A stretch of DNA of 40,460 nt from an uncultured Clostridia bacterium (GCA_944388705.1 CALXJU010000011.1:1-40460), one strand, 5' to 3'. Counted from the first letter of the stretch, positions 25,326-33,466 are shown. A program made the numbers and translations. Notes: generated from the sequence alone by a model not told the origin.

Positions 25326-25904
25326 TTACAACACTCCTTCCTCAACAGTAATTGAAGGAATTTCTGTTCTTGTATCTAAATTTTCTTTTTTTCTTTGATA
25401 TTCAGCTAAAAAGGCAGAATAATCAGCACTTGGGTCTACTTTTAAAATATCATTTGCTACAGCATATGGTAATATCATTTGAACATCTTGGTCTATTTCT
25501 AACATAAAAGTGTCAGGTGTTTGTTCAGTTATAATTGTTGGATATTGATAATATTCTAATATGTATTGATAGTCACTTTGATTGCTTATATATATTTTTT
25601 TGCCTAAAAGATAATAATCAGACTCCATAACATTGTTGTTTTCATCTAATGCTAATATTCTTTTTATCTGATACATATTATTTGGTAATGAGTATTCTGT
25701 ATATCCTTCAGAACTTTCTCCTGATATTTCTTTTAAAACTCTTGTTTTAATAATTTTTTTATCTTGACTTAGTTCTTGATAATTTGTTGCATATGCAAAA
25801 TTTAATCTCATTGCAATATCTTCATCATCTGTTAAAGCTGTGTTAGTTTTAGAATACTCTTCAATCAATCCTAATGTTATTTTTTTATTTTCACCAAGTG
25901 TCAT
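25326..25904 (-). CDS. Head-tail connector (adaptor) protein
   Basis: A 192-residue, mainly helical protein. Residues 1-60 are helices (LGLIEEYSKTN, EDIAMRLNFAYATNYQELSQ). A beta insertion with TEYSLPNNMYQIKRI, ESDYYLLGKKIYIS and YILEYYQYP follows, then a helical end (MILPYAVANDILKVDPSADYSAFLAEYQRKKENL). This arrangement is typical of the adaptor rings (gp4/gp11-like) below the portal in podoviruses. It lies directly between the head and tail genes. The RBS is AAAGGAGG. Likely but not certain. Confidence 0.65.
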   Translation of the reverse strand: MTLGENKKITLGLIEEYSKTNTALTDDEDIAMRLNFAYATNYQELSQDKKIIKTRVLKEISGESSEGYTEYSLPNNMYQIKRILALDENNNVMESDYYLLGKKIYISNQSDYQYILEYYQYPTIITEQTPDTFMLEIDQDVQMILPYAVANDILKVDPSADYSAFLAEYQRKKENLDTRTEIPSITVEEGVL

Positions 25905-25916
25905 AATTTCCTCCTT

Positions 25917-26261
25917 TTAAAGTTCTTTTATACAATCCATATCTTCTATTACTTCTTTAGTTGTTTTTACTTCGAAATCTGGTACTATATAGCCTTGTCC
26001 ATCTATCCATATTAATCTGGTTCCCTCTGGAACTTCAACAACTAACTTTGATTCTTCTTCTATTTTCATTCCATCTTTTTCTATTAAGTCCTTTTTTATT
26101 GTTGTAAATGTAGTTCCTTTAATTGTTTGATGTACTTTTCCATCTTCAGTTTCATCTTCTACATCTGTATCTTTATTTACTGTTAGCCCCATAAATAAAC
26201 CATAATGTGGTTTAATCATAAATCTTTCTACTTTTTCTTGTGGTTTTAAGTTCTTAGACAT
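25917..26261 (-). CDS. Small head-region protein of unknown function
   Basis: A 114-residue protein starting MSKNLKPQEKVERF. The ATG at 26261 is favoured, with AAAGGAG about 11 bases upstream; the frame to 26282 has no RBS. It is Lys/Glu-rich with a beta-strand core (HQTIKGTTFTTIKKDLI, SKLVVEVPEGTRLIWIDGQGYIVPDF). It sits next to the major capsid gene, after a terminator-like hairpin, where capsid decoration or head-completion proteins are often found. No family recognised. Confidence 0.6.
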   Translation of the reverse strand: MSKNLKPQEKVERFMIKPHYGLFMGLTVNKDTDVEDETEDGKVHQTIKGTTFTTIKKDLIEKDGMKIEEESKLVVEVPEGTRLIWIDGQGYIVPDFEVKTTKEVIEDMDCIKEL

Positions 26262-26326
26262 TTTATTTTTTACTCCTTTCATTCTTGGTAGAATCGAACT
26301 ACCATTTTTTCCTTTAGAATGATAAA

Positions 26327-26347
26327 AAGAGGGAGTTTATCCCTCTT
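26327..26347 (-). terminator. Terminator-like hairpin after the major capsid gene
   Basis: AAGAGGGA/TCCCTCTT with a 5-base loop, then TTTATC on the minus strand. Partial termination here would raise capsid mRNA above that of downstream tail genes. Confidence 0.65.
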
Positions 26348-26351
26348 AATT

Positions 26352-27215
26352 CTATCCACCTACACCAGATGTTGTTGTTGGTATAGTTTCTAATATTAAA
26401 TAAATTTCTTCTGGTCTTACGATTTTGGCTCCAAATACATATAATCCTTTTACAATATCTCCAAAGCCTTTTTCTTTTTCAACTGCTTTTACAGTATCTA
26501 CTTGTCCTGCAAAAGCAACTGCTTTTGATGTTCTTATAATATTATATTTTACTTTTTTAGTTGTATTTTCAGGCAATAAATTTTCTATACATACTAATAC
26601 ATTGTTGTATTTTCCTACAGCACCTTTCTTAGCTAACTCAACATTGTTAGTTAATGTTTCTGTTAATGCTTGTCTAATAAATGAATACATCTTAGGAGAA
26701 AATTCTCCATATAATTCAGATGTTGGATTTACATTTTTCTCATATAGGGCAACTAGTCCCTCTTCTATAGCAGGAATAACTGTTGTTTTAGAAGGTGTTA
26801 TGGCTGTTCCTTGTGCTAATTTTCCACTTGAAGCTTCTGCTGCATCTTTTATAATTTTAGCAACATATTTGTCCCCTTCTTCATGTAAATATTTAGCACA
26901 TTCTTTTGCATCATTTTCCATTACTCCTGGAATAGATTGTGCCTTGTCTACGTTGTCAAAATATCTTGCAAAATATTTAAATTGGTCTATTACTAATTCT
27001 TGGTCATTACCATCTACATTTTCAATAGTAATGTCTGTTCCAGGCACATATGTACCAATTGTTGGTTTTACTGAACCTGTTATTTTTAATTTATTTCCTG
27101 CTTTTATTTCTCCATCAAATTGATAATCACAATGTGTTCTTAGACCTGTTAAAGTGTCTAAAGCATTTTGAATCTTTTTACTCCATAGAGTTTGTTTAAA
27201 AACTGCTACTGACAT
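26352..27215 (-). CDS. Major capsid protein (HK97-fold, P22-coat-like)
   Basis: A 287-residue protein. It has the capsid pattern of P22-coat-like families: an N-terminal arm (VAVFKQTLWSKKIQNAL), a beta segment GDGEIKAGNKLKITG-like (FDGEIKAGNKLKI), the E-loop/P-domain phrase ENVDGNDQELVIDQFKYFARYFDNVDKAQS, a long spine helix (MENDAKECAKYLHEEGDKYVAKII), and the late AKIVRPEEIYLIL strand. It lies between the scaffold and the connector genes and is followed by a partial terminator, as expected for the most abundant virion protein. RBS AAGGAGG. Confidence 0.87.
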   Translation of the reverse strand: MSVAVFKQTLWSKKIQNALDTLTGLRTHCDYQFDGEIKAGNKLKITGSVKPTIGTYVPGTDITIENVDGNDQELVIDQFKYFARYFDNVDKAQSIPGVMENDAKECAKYLHEEGDKYVAKIIKDAAEASSGKLAQGTAITPSKTTVIPAIEEGLVALYEKNVNPTSELYGEFSPKMYSFIRQALTETLTNNVELAKKGAVGKYNNVLVCIENLLPENTTKKVKYNIIRTSKAVAFAGQVDTVKAVEKEKGFGDIVKGLYVFGAKIVRPEEIYLILETIPTTTSGVGG

Positions 27216-27229
27216 TTATTCTTCCTCCT

Positions 27230-28129
27230 TTAATTTTTCATATTTTTGTACCATTGCAATCTTGATTTATCAACTACTTCCATTATTTTAGGATTGTTTA
27301 ATTCTTCATCAGTTAATTTGTCAAAATCTTCTGGACTATAATAATCTTTTATTTGCTTTACTGTTGTTGTACTTTTAGCACTTCCTGGACTTTTAGGTTT
27401 TTCAACTTTTAAATTATTAACTTGTTTATATATGTCCACTATTTTTTCTACTGGTGTATTGATTGTAAATTGTTGTCTAAAATCAATGAAATTCTTGTCT
27501 TTTAACATTTCTGTGTCATATCCTTTAGATTTTAATTTTTCAATGTCTTTTCTGTTTACAAGTTCTTTGCATAATTCATTAAAAATTGTATTTTCCCTTG
27601 TTGTCCTTTTATTGCTTGGTATAGAAGCTATTCTGTTTGCTTCTTTTTCCATTTCTTGCATGCCACATTCAATTATTTCTTTTGCATCAGCATATGCAAG
27701 AATTTGTTCATCTCTTTCTGAATAAGAAAGATTTTGTTTATATTCTGGAATATTTATCCCTTGATTTTTGTAAAACTCTGATGATTTACTTATTGCTTCA
27801 TCTAAGTTTTCAACTCCAAGTCCTGTCATTATTACATTTTGTAATTGTTTAAGCTTAGAAATTTCTTTGCTTTGTTCTCTTTCTCTGTTGATTCTGTCTC
27901 TTTTTAGTCTTTGTTCTACTTTTTCTTCAAACAATTTATTTGCTTTTTCTTCTATTTGCTTTTCTATATCTTCTTGAGTAGGACTTTCTACTTCTTGAGT
28001 AGTTTCTTGAATTTGTTCATCGTTTTCGCTAGCACCAACTTGAACATCTTCAATGTTTTCTTTTTCTTCATTTTCTGATGTTATAGATACATCATCATTT
28101 ACGATTAACTCGTTTTCGTTTTCTTCCAT
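27230..28129 (-). CDS. Capsid scaffolding protein
   Basis: A 299-residue protein. The first ~75 residues are highly acidic (Glu-rich, with EESPTQEDIEKQIEEKANKLFEEK-like helices). A long coiled coil follows (VEQRLKRDRINREREQSKEISKLKQL), then a helical middle with SYSERDEQILAYADAKEIIE, and a Pro/Lys-containing linker (VEKPKSPGSAKSTTT) before a short C-terminal helix-turn-helix (YYSPEDFDKLTDEELNNPKIMEVV). That last region is the usual coat-binding end. The placement directly before the major capsid gene is diagnostic. GGGAGG precedes the ATG. Confidence 0.85.
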   Translation of the reverse strand: MEENENELIVNDDVSITSENEEKENIEDVQVGASENDEQIQETTQEVESPTQEDIEKQIEEKANKLFEEKVEQRLKRDRINREREQSKEISKLKQLQNVIMTGLGVENLDEAISKSSEFYKNQGINIPEYKQNLSYSERDEQILAYADAKEIIECGMQEMEKEANRIASIPSNKRTTRENTIFNELCKELVNRKDIEKLKSKGYDTEMLKDKNFIDFRQQFTINTPVEKIVDIYKQVNNLKVEKPKSPGSAKSTTTVKQIKDYYSPEDFDKLTDEELNNPKIMEVVDKSRLQWYKNMKN

Positions 28130-28139
28130 AAGAACCTCC

Positions 28140-28383
28140 CGTTTTAAGTCCGTCGACTATTAATTACCTTGCCTATCTGATTAGCCCCAGAACATGTTTT
28201 TAGGCATAATAAAAGAGGCTTTTGAAACCTCTTTTTATTCTTTGTAAATTGCCATATGGCATAATCAATTATATAGGTTTAACTTACTTTTCATCTCTAT
28301 CACATTTAGAGGCTCGAATATATAAATTTCGTCGACTAAACTTATATATTTTAGTAAGAAGTGCACCTTAACTCGCCAATTTT
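28140..28383 (-). other. Noncoding structured stretch inside the head operon
   Basis: About 245 bases between a mini-gene and the scaffold gene with no plausible reading frame. On the minus strand it holds TAGTCGACG twice (around 28331 and 28152), the perfect palindrome TGCCATATGGCA, a TATATAA/TTATATA stem flanking the first repeat, a terminator-like hairpin (28211-28235), and a TGCCTA/TAGGCA stem just before the scaffold RBS. It is more G+C-rich than most gaps here. Its role is unknown: RNA leader, processing site or packaging site are possible. Confidence 0.45.
28211..28235. terminator. Hairpin between portal and scaffold genes
   Basis: AAAAGAGG/CCTCTTTT with a 9-base loop. It is followed by TATT on both strands and can act in either direction. 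Confidence 0.6.
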
Positions 28384-28494
28384 TTAATTACTTTTACTTA
28401 CTGTGTTTCCACATTTTTTGCATATATATTCTATAGTATTTCCTTTTACTTTGTTTACTAACATTTCAATTATTTTACATTTGGGACATTTCAT
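28384..28494 (-). CDS. 36-residue zinc-ribbon mini-protein
   Basis: A short frame starting inside the last codons of the portal gene (MKCPKCKIIEMLVNK) and ending TVSKSN. It has two CxxC knuckles, CPKC near residues 3-6 and CKKC near 26-29, the spacing of a zinc ribbon. The ATG at 28494 has GGAGG about 8 bases upstream, itself inside the portal gene, so translation is probably coupled. Such tiny zinc ribbons (Com-like) occur in phages, but a function cannot be given. Confidence 0.72.
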   Translation of the reverse strand: MKCPKCKIIEMLVNKVKGNTIEYICKKCGNTVSKSN

Positions 28495-30208
28495 TTTGAT
28501 TTCCTCCAATCATATTTATAGCATTGGTATTAATGTTTTCGCCCTGCATTGCTATATCTTCAACTCCGTTTGAATTTTGTTGTTGCATTGTCATTGCTTG
28601 ATTCATTGCACTATTAATTCTATCTGCTTCAATTTGCATTTGAGTTAATTTTTTCTGATTTTCTTTTCTTGTCTGTATTATTTTTTCTAATACATTTTTA
28701 GGCATTACACTTCCTTCTGGTAAAGCTTCTACATATTCATCAAATGTTATCTTATCGCTCATAAATAAATTTTCCAATGACTGTTCTTGTGCATATCTGT
28801 CGTATGGAGATTTTGGAGTAATATCAACTTTTATTTTTAATTCCAATTTATTTAAAACTTCATATTCTATAAGTCCAGGTTGTTCAATTATGTTTCCTTC
28901 ACTATCTTTTTCTTCATACAGTACTGGCATACCATCTACTTCATAGGCTTTCCACATATCATAAACTATTCTTGCTATATCTTCTACGAATGTTTTATAA
29001 TTTTCAACTTGTTCAGATAATGGTTGTTGGTTTGCTTGTTGTACTGCTAAAATTGCTTTTCCTGAAGCTTCTGTTGGGTCTACATTTCCTGTTGCAGTAT
29101 CTCCTGCACCTTCTAATTCTCTTGTATTGGCTTTCATTTCTGCTGATAAATTACCCGCATCTGATGACATACTACTTGGATAAATATAACCAATTGCTTT
29201 TCTAACATCTTCTACAGTTGCTCCGCCTTTAATAGAAATTGCACCTCCTACTGTAGTTAATGCATTAGGATTATTAACTAAATCCTTATTATATACTAAT
29301 TTTTGAAAAGCACCTATTTTTACAGCTAAAGCCCTTCTTGCATCAATTTTATTTATTTCAATTTGATTAGGAATAATTATATTTACTGCTCCAATTCCTC
29401 TAGCAGAACCTTTCTTTTCTTCCCAGTTCATATGGGCAATTGGATATAAATTCATGTTTGTAGGAACATCTTTTTCTATTTCTACAACTCTTGTTGCTCT
29501 TGTGTAAAATACTTTTCCATTTTTTTTGTAATATTTTAATAATACTAAGCACATAGGATTTACTTCATCAGTAATTCCTTTGTAACCTGCTTGTTCTGTT
29601 GTTTCAGAATCAGGTAAAATTAGTTTTATTTGTTCTTCACTTAATCCTTCTTTTCTGGCTTTTTCCCTAACTTCTTCTATTGGTTGTCTATAAGAAATTA
29701 TTATATAAGGTTGACTTTGAATATCAGGATTATTCTCATTTCCATAACAAATGTTATTTTTATCAATTGTTTCTACTGTAGCTTCATCATCAAAATACAA
29801 ATGAACAATTCCTTCATCGTTTATGCATGAATCTTTTGCTCCTTCCCTGATTTTTTTGTCCATTTGTTGAATTTCCCACACTTTTGCTACATGTCTATTT
29901 AAGACTTTACATATTTGATTTAATAACTGACCTTCTTCGTATGTAGAATATAAATTAGGATTAAATACTATTTCATAGTGATTTTGATAAATTACTCCAA
30001 GCTTATATTTTACAATAGGTTTAATTATATTAAATACTAAAGGTTGTATATCTCCTAATTTAGCTCCTTCCCATTGATGCCCATAATAAAAGTTATAATT
30101 TTTTTCTGTATTTGTATATATATTCTTTGTTCTATTGTACATAACTCCTTTTTGATATTCATACCAAACACTTGTTAGTGCTTCATCGTTTTCATAAGTT
30201 GATTTCAA
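28475..30208 (-). CDS. Portal protein
   Basis: A 577-residue protein, right for a podovirus-type portal. Recognisable parts: N-terminal wing (NTEKNYNFYYGHQWEGAKLGDIQPLVFNIIKPIVKYKLGVI), clip-region strands (GIVHLYFDDEATVETIDKNNICYGN), NPMCLVLLKYYKKNGKVFYTRATRVVEIE, the stem-like RGIGAVNIIIPNQIEINKIDARRALAVKIGAFQK, and a Gln-rich C-terminal barrel helix (QMQIEADRINSAMNQAMTMQQQ). It forms the dodecameric DNA gate at one capsid vertex. The start is a TTG at 30208, about 10 bases after GGAGG; the next Met is too far inside (residue 22). It overlaps the upstream gene by 17 nt. Confidence 0.85.
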   Translation of the reverse strand: MKSTYENDEALTSVWYEYQKGVMYNRTKNIYTNTEKNYNFYYGHQWEGAKLGDIQPLVFNIIKPIVKYKLGVIYQNHYEIVFNPNLYSTYEEGQLLNQICKVLNRHVAKVWEIQQMDKKIREGAKDSCINDEGIVHLYFDDEATVETIDKNNICYGNENNPDIQSQPYIIISYRQPIEEVREKARKEGLSEEQIKLILPDSETTEQAGYKGITDEVNPMCLVLLKYYKKNGKVFYTRATRVVEIEKDVPTNMNLYPIAHMNWEEKKGSARGIGAVNIIIPNQIEINKIDARRALAVKIGAFQKLVYNKDLVNNPNALTTVGGAISIKGGATVEDVRKAIGYIYPSSMSSDAGNLSAEMKANTRELEGAGDTATGNVDPTEASGKAILAVQQANQQPLSEQVENYKTFVEDIARIVYDMWKAYEVDGMPVLYEEKDSEGNIIEQPGLIEYEVLNKLELKIKVDITPKSPYDRYAQEQSLENLFMSDKITFDEYVEALPEGSVMPKNVLEKIIQTRKENQKKLTQMQIEADRINSAMNQAMTMQQQNSNGVEDIAMQGENINTNAINMIGGNQNEMSQM

Positions 30209-30458
30209 TGCCTTTTACCTCCTTTTGATTTTTTGAACTACCATCATAATTCTCAATATTGTTATAAATGGCATTTATTTCTTCTAAAATTTCATTTTCC
30301 TTTTCTTCTTCTTTTTTATCTTCTATCTTTTCTTTTATTGTCTTTACTGGATTAGGTATTGAAATATTTAATTTCTCTTGTTTGGCTATCTTATACCCAA
30401 CAAAAAATCCTATGCATAAGCATAAGATACATAAAATTGTATATATTAAATTAATCAT
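30192..30458 (-). CDS. Small single-pass membrane protein between terL and portal
   Basis: An 88-residue protein with one transmembrane helix (about residues 3-25, LIYTILCILCLCIGFFVGYKIA), then a Lys/Glu-rich tail with a likely coiled coil (KEKIEDKKEEEKENEILEEINAIYNNIE). AGGTAGG lies before the ATG and its end overlaps the portal start. Its place within the packaging genes is conserved-looking, but no function is known to me. Confidence 0.62.
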   Translation of the reverse strand: MINLIYTILCILCLCIGFFVGYKIAKQEKLNISIPNPVKTIKEKIEDKKEEEKENEILEEINAIYNNIENYDGSSKNQKEVKGIEINL

Positions 30459-30472
30459 GTTTTACCTACCTT

Positions 30473-32125
30473 TTAAAAAACTTCTATTACACTATCACTA
30501 TCATCTTTCTTCTCTGCTTCAAAACCAAATTCTACTGCTATATCTTTTTGAATTTGTTCTGCAGTTTGTTCAACTGTTATTTTCATACTTTGTTGAGGTC
30601 TTATGTAATGTGCTATTGCTAGTCCCATTACTAAATCATCGTGATAGCCTTGTTCTGCTTCTGCTCTACCTTGTTTATTTTTGATAAATGATAACATTTC
30701 AAGTAATGTATCATAATCATTTATCTTATCTGTTTCTTCAATTACTATTTCTTGTAATTCTCCTAATATCAATGGCCTTGTTATTGGTGTAGTCCTGAAT
30801 CCAAATGATTTTTCAGTTTTACCTGTATATGTATCTTCTTTTTCTCTTATGAATAAATTTGGATATTTTAGTTCTTCTAGTTTCTTTGTAGGATATGTAC
30901 TAAAATTAGTTTCTAATCCTATCAAGGCCCAGTTGTAATATTTTCCCAAGCAATAAGCTTGTTTTACATATTCTGTTTCGTCAAATTCTTGTTTTAATAC
31001 TGCTACTTCTTCTCCTGTTATATTATCTAAAACATGTAATGTAAAATAGTCAGAACCTTCTCCCGCTGTATCTCCACCAATTACATATGGTCTACCTTCA
31101 ATTGGTTTTTTATATATTTTAATATAACCTTTTTTATCTTCTTGAAATCTAATATTTTTAATCAATATTCCTGTATAATCACATAAAAAACAACCTATAG
31201 TAATAGGTTGTAGTATATTTTTTATTCTTTTTATTATTTTTTCTTTGTCGAAATAACATTTACCTGTAGATAAAAAGGCCTCTTCTGGACATATCGGATA
31301 TTCTTGTTTAAATGTATCAATGTCTCCTCCACAGTTGTTTTTAATGCACCATCTTCTCCATGTCAATTGCTCTAATGTTAATCCATATACTTTCTGTAAC
31401 TCTTTTTCATCTTCTGTTAGTTCAAATCCTGTATATGGCAGTTGATATTCCTCTAATTCATTCCACCCTATAAATAGTGGATAAAAATCATTTTCGCCTG
31501 CAACAGCCTTGTCCCACATTTCTTTAAAATATTCAAATCCGTTTGCTGTACTTTCAATTATAATCATAGTGTCATTGGTTGTACTGGGTACTGCCTGAAA
31601 AAGACCTGTTAATATTTCTTTTTTATCTCCTTGCCAAAAAGCTAATTCCGATAAATGTAAGGCATTAAATGTGTCTGACCTACCTATTCCTTTTCCTCCT
31701 GCTGTCATACATTTCATTTTGCTGTCTAAACCTGTTCCTGTGTCATTATTAAACACTAATTCTTTAGCATTAGATTTTTTTTGCGTTGGTTTAATTTCAT
31801 CAGGAAGATATTCATACATTCTTTTACTCATATTGAATAGGTTTGCAGTAGAATCTTCTTTGTGTGCTACTATTCCTGCATTGTAATTATGTTTTGTTAC
31901 AACATTTTTAAATATTATTGCTTCTGTTTCTGTGCTAAATCCCATTTGTCTTGCTTTTAATATTATAATTCTAATTGGTTTATGTTGTTCATGTAACATT
32001 TTTATTATGTTGTAATATTTTATTTGAGGTGTGTTTAATTTTAATGATACTACTTGTCCATTTTTATTCCTGATTTTTATATATTCTTCAATATATTTTC
32101 TGGTATTAATACTCACTTCCCTCAA
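30473..32125 (-). CDS. terL: Terminase large subunit (packaging ATPase-nuclease)
   Basis: A 550-residue protein with all terminase hallmarks. They are the Walker A-like KARQMGFST (57-65), Walker B with catalytic Glu in ALHLSELAFW (about 154-163), the coupling motif IIIESTANG (about 188-196), and the RNase H-like nuclease with GGDTAGEGSDYFTLHVLD (about 350) and GYHDDLVMGLAIAHY (near 512). It drives DNA into the procapsid and cuts the concatemer. The start is TTG at 32125 or GTG at 32116, with GAGG nearby, both inside the end of terS (20-nt overlap), so translation is coupled. Confidence 0.95.
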   Translation of the reverse strand: MREVSINTRKYIEEYIKIRNKNGQVVSLKLNTPQIKYYNIIKMLHEQHKPIRIIILKARQMGFSTETEAIIFKNVVTKHNYNAGIVAHKEDSTANLFNMSKRMYEYLPDEIKPTQKKSNAKELVFNNDTGTGLDSKMKCMTAGGKGIGRSDTFNALHLSELAFWQGDKKEILTGLFQAVPSTTNDTMIIIESTANGFEYFKEMWDKAVAGENDFYPLFIGWNELEEYQLPYTGFELTEDEKELQKVYGLTLEQLTWRRWCIKNNCGGDIDTFKQEYPICPEEAFLSTGKCYFDKEKIIKRIKNILQPITIGCFLCDYTGILIKNIRFQEDKKGYIKIYKKPIEGRPYVIGGDTAGEGSDYFTLHVLDNITGEEVAVLKQEFDETEYVKQAYCLGKYYNWALIGLETNFSTYPTKKLEELKYPNLFIREKEDTYTGKTEKSFGFRTTPITRPLILGELQEIVIEETDKINDYDTLLEMLSFIKNKQGRAEAEQGYHDDLVMGLAIAHYIRPQQSMKITVEQTAEQIQKDIAVEFGFEAEKKDDSDSVIEVF

Positions 32126-32543
32126 CTCTTTTCAAGTATTCTTCATAATTTGTATTAACGTTAACATTTTCAATTTTATCTTTCCAACCATAATTATTTT
32201 TTAAATTAAATATTATTCCTGTTGTGCTAGTATCTTCTATTAATCTTTCTTCTAAGTAATTTTCTATTTTCAATTTAGCCTTTTTTATAGTGGGGAAAAA
32301 CTCATCTTGTTTACTATAATTTAATAATGTTTTTCTGTCCATATCAAGGGCTAGTGCTAATCCTGTTACTGTAAATGGTTTTACTTGTTTCATTTTTATA
32401 TTTCCATATATATCTCTTTGAATTTTTCCTTTCTCATTTAATTCTGGCTTAAAACAACTTTCAAAATATTTGTCAATTTTGTATTGCATTTCTTCAGCTT
32501 TTGTATATTTGCGTGGTCTTCCACCTTTGTGTTTGTTTTTCAT
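32106..32543 (-). CDS. terS: Terminase small subunit
   Basis: A 145-residue protein opening with a basic KNKHKGGRPRKYTKAEEM tail. It is followed by a helix-turn-helix-like FTVTGLALALDMDRKTLLNYSKQDEFFPTIKKAKLKIENYLEERL and the C-terminal phrase TGIIFNLKNNYGWKDK common in phage terminase small subunits. It recognises the packaging site and loads terL. The gene overlaps terL and has GGGAGATG at its RBS. The packaging site is often in or just upstream of this gene. Confidence 0.87.
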   Translation of the reverse strand: MKNKHKGGRPRKYTKAEEMQYKIDKYFESCFKPELNEKGKIQRDIYGNIKMKQVKPFTVTGLALALDMDRKTLLNYSKQDEFFPTIKKAKLKIENYLEERLIEDTSTTGIIFNLKNNYGWKDKIENVNVNTNYEEYLKRVEGSEY

Positions 32544-32581
32544 TGTATCATCTCCCTATTTTTAAGTGTTTTGTTTCACTT

Positions 32582-32857
32582 TTATTTTAATGTTTGGTCT
32601 AATTTTCTTCTAAATTCATCGTTACAGTATTCAAAATCAATTAAAAATGAGAATATACTCTCTCTATCGATATTGCATATTTTTCTTGCGTGTTTTAGTC
32701 GCTTTCTTTCGTCTGCATAGTTTGCATATATCTCTATTTTATCTTTTAATTCTATATAATATAAATCTATATACATAAAACATTTTGCTTGATATATTAA
32801 TCTTCTTGCTATTTTTCTCATAAAGTATCTATCTATTATTTTCTCTATTAGATTCAT
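32582..32857 (-). CDS. Small basic phage protein of unknown function
   Basis: A 91-residue protein starting MNLIEKIIDRYFMRK if the ATG at 32857 is used. The longer frame to 32914 lies mostly inside the upstream gene. It is helical and Lys/Arg-rich (ARRLIYQAKCFMYIDLYYIELKD, DERKRLKHARKICNIDR) with scattered aromatic residues. The RBS is weak, and coupling to the upstream gene (29-nt overlap) is likely. Position between the leader region and terS suggests expression with the late genes. Not recognised. Confidence 0.55.
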   Translation of the reverse strand: MNLIEKIIDRYFMRKIARRLIYQAKCFMYIDLYYIELKDKIEIYANYADERKRLKHARKICNIDRESIFSFLIDFEYCNDEFRRKLDQTLK

Positions 32858-33044
32858 TTTCACATTTCTCTCTTTCTTTACAAGTTTTACATTTGTTTTG
32901 CATACATTTTGCATAATTAATACATCTTGCTTTATTATCTTTTGTTACTGTTATTTTGCATAAATCTAATATGTTAAATCTATTCTTACAGTTTTTACAC
33001 TCTTGTCTTTTTTTCTCTAGTATCTCTCTTATCGTATTGGCCAT
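32829..33044 (-). CDS. Cysteine-rich small phage protein, first of the late operon
   Basis: A 71-residue protein starting MANTIREILEKKRQECKNCKNRF. The ATG at 33044 has GGAGG 8 bases upstream. It has about eight cysteines in CxxC and CxxxxC arrangements (CKNC, CKIT, CINYAKC, CKTCKEREKC), so it probably binds zinc. It is the first gene after the structured region at 33060-33517 on this strand. No family recognised; nucleic-acid binding would fit the knuckles. Confidence 0.6.
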   Translation of the reverse strand: MANTIREILEKKRQECKNCKNRFNILDLCKITVTKDNKARCINYAKCMQNKCKTCKEREKCENESNRENNR

Positions 33045-33119
33045 AGTTTTTTCCTCCAATTTATAAGTACTATATAGGACACGTCGACACCCATGCCCTA
33101 TATACTACATATATAAAAT

Positions 33120-33156
33120 AAAGATGCACTTTCGTCTATTTCGTCTGTGCATCTTT
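33120..33156. terminator. Bidirectional hairpin ahead of the late operon
   Basis: A 10-bp stem (AAAGATGCAC/GTGCATCTTT) encloses two direct copies of TTTCGTCT. It is followed by TT on the plus strand and TATTTTAT on the minus strand. It could insulate the late operon or act as an antitermination target. Confidence 0.6.
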
Positions 33157-33254
33157 TTAGAACTTACTAGAAAAGTTCAATGTAAATCAAATTTAAGGAT
33201 TGTACTTTTTTATATATTTATATTATCATCTTATCTAACGTAGATGGTAATAAC

Positions 33255-33302
33255 ACATAATAAAAGAGCTTACCATTTCTGATAAACTCTTGTATATTAT
33301 GT
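33255..33302. other. Imperfect hairpin between late operon and plus-strand cassette
   Basis: ACATAATA/TATTATGT with inner AAGAG/CTCTT arms. It lies upstream of the 33350 promoter and in the leader path of the minus-strand late genes. AGATGGTAA (from 33243) can pair with TTACCATTT in the loop, which would give an alternative fold. Confidence 0.35.
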
Positions 33303-33349
33303 AGTGTATGTAAAATGTCATATATTGTATTTTTTTGTCATTTTTTTTA

Positions 33350-33379
33350 TTGACAAATTATATTATATTTTGATATACT
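33350..33379 (+). promoter_or_regulatory. Strong promoter of the 62-aa peptide gene
   Basis: Perfect TTGACA (33350-33355) and TATACT (33374-33379) are 18 bases apart, with an extended -10 (TGA before TATACT). TTGTCA ... TGACAA forms an inverted repeat over the -35, a possible operator. Confidence 0.75.
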
Positions 33380-33404
33380 ATGTCTATGTTGTTAAACTCC
33401 TTCG

Positions 33405-33466
33405 GTTGGGTGCATAAATTAGTATTTGACTGATTTGCATTTCAACTATTAGTTTATGCACCTAAC
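33405..33466 (+). promoter_or_regulatory. 20-bp leader hairpin of the 62-aa peptide mRNA
   Basis: Arms 33405-33424 and 33447-33466 pair over 20 positions with only G-U exceptions, around a 22-base loop. The leader is about 130 nt for a 62-codon gene. Such stable leaders control translation in type I toxin mRNAs. It has no T tail, so it is not a terminator. Confidence 0.65.

Noticed and set aside
26425..27123. Plus-strand 232-codon frame over the major capsid gene
   Set aside because: A mirror of the capsid gene without a recognisable domain or RBS; kept open by low codon bias toward minus-strand stops.
33405..33466. Leader hairpin as a known riboswitch
   Set aside because: A simple 20-bp stem with a 22-base loop and no conserved ligand-binding core that I recognise.
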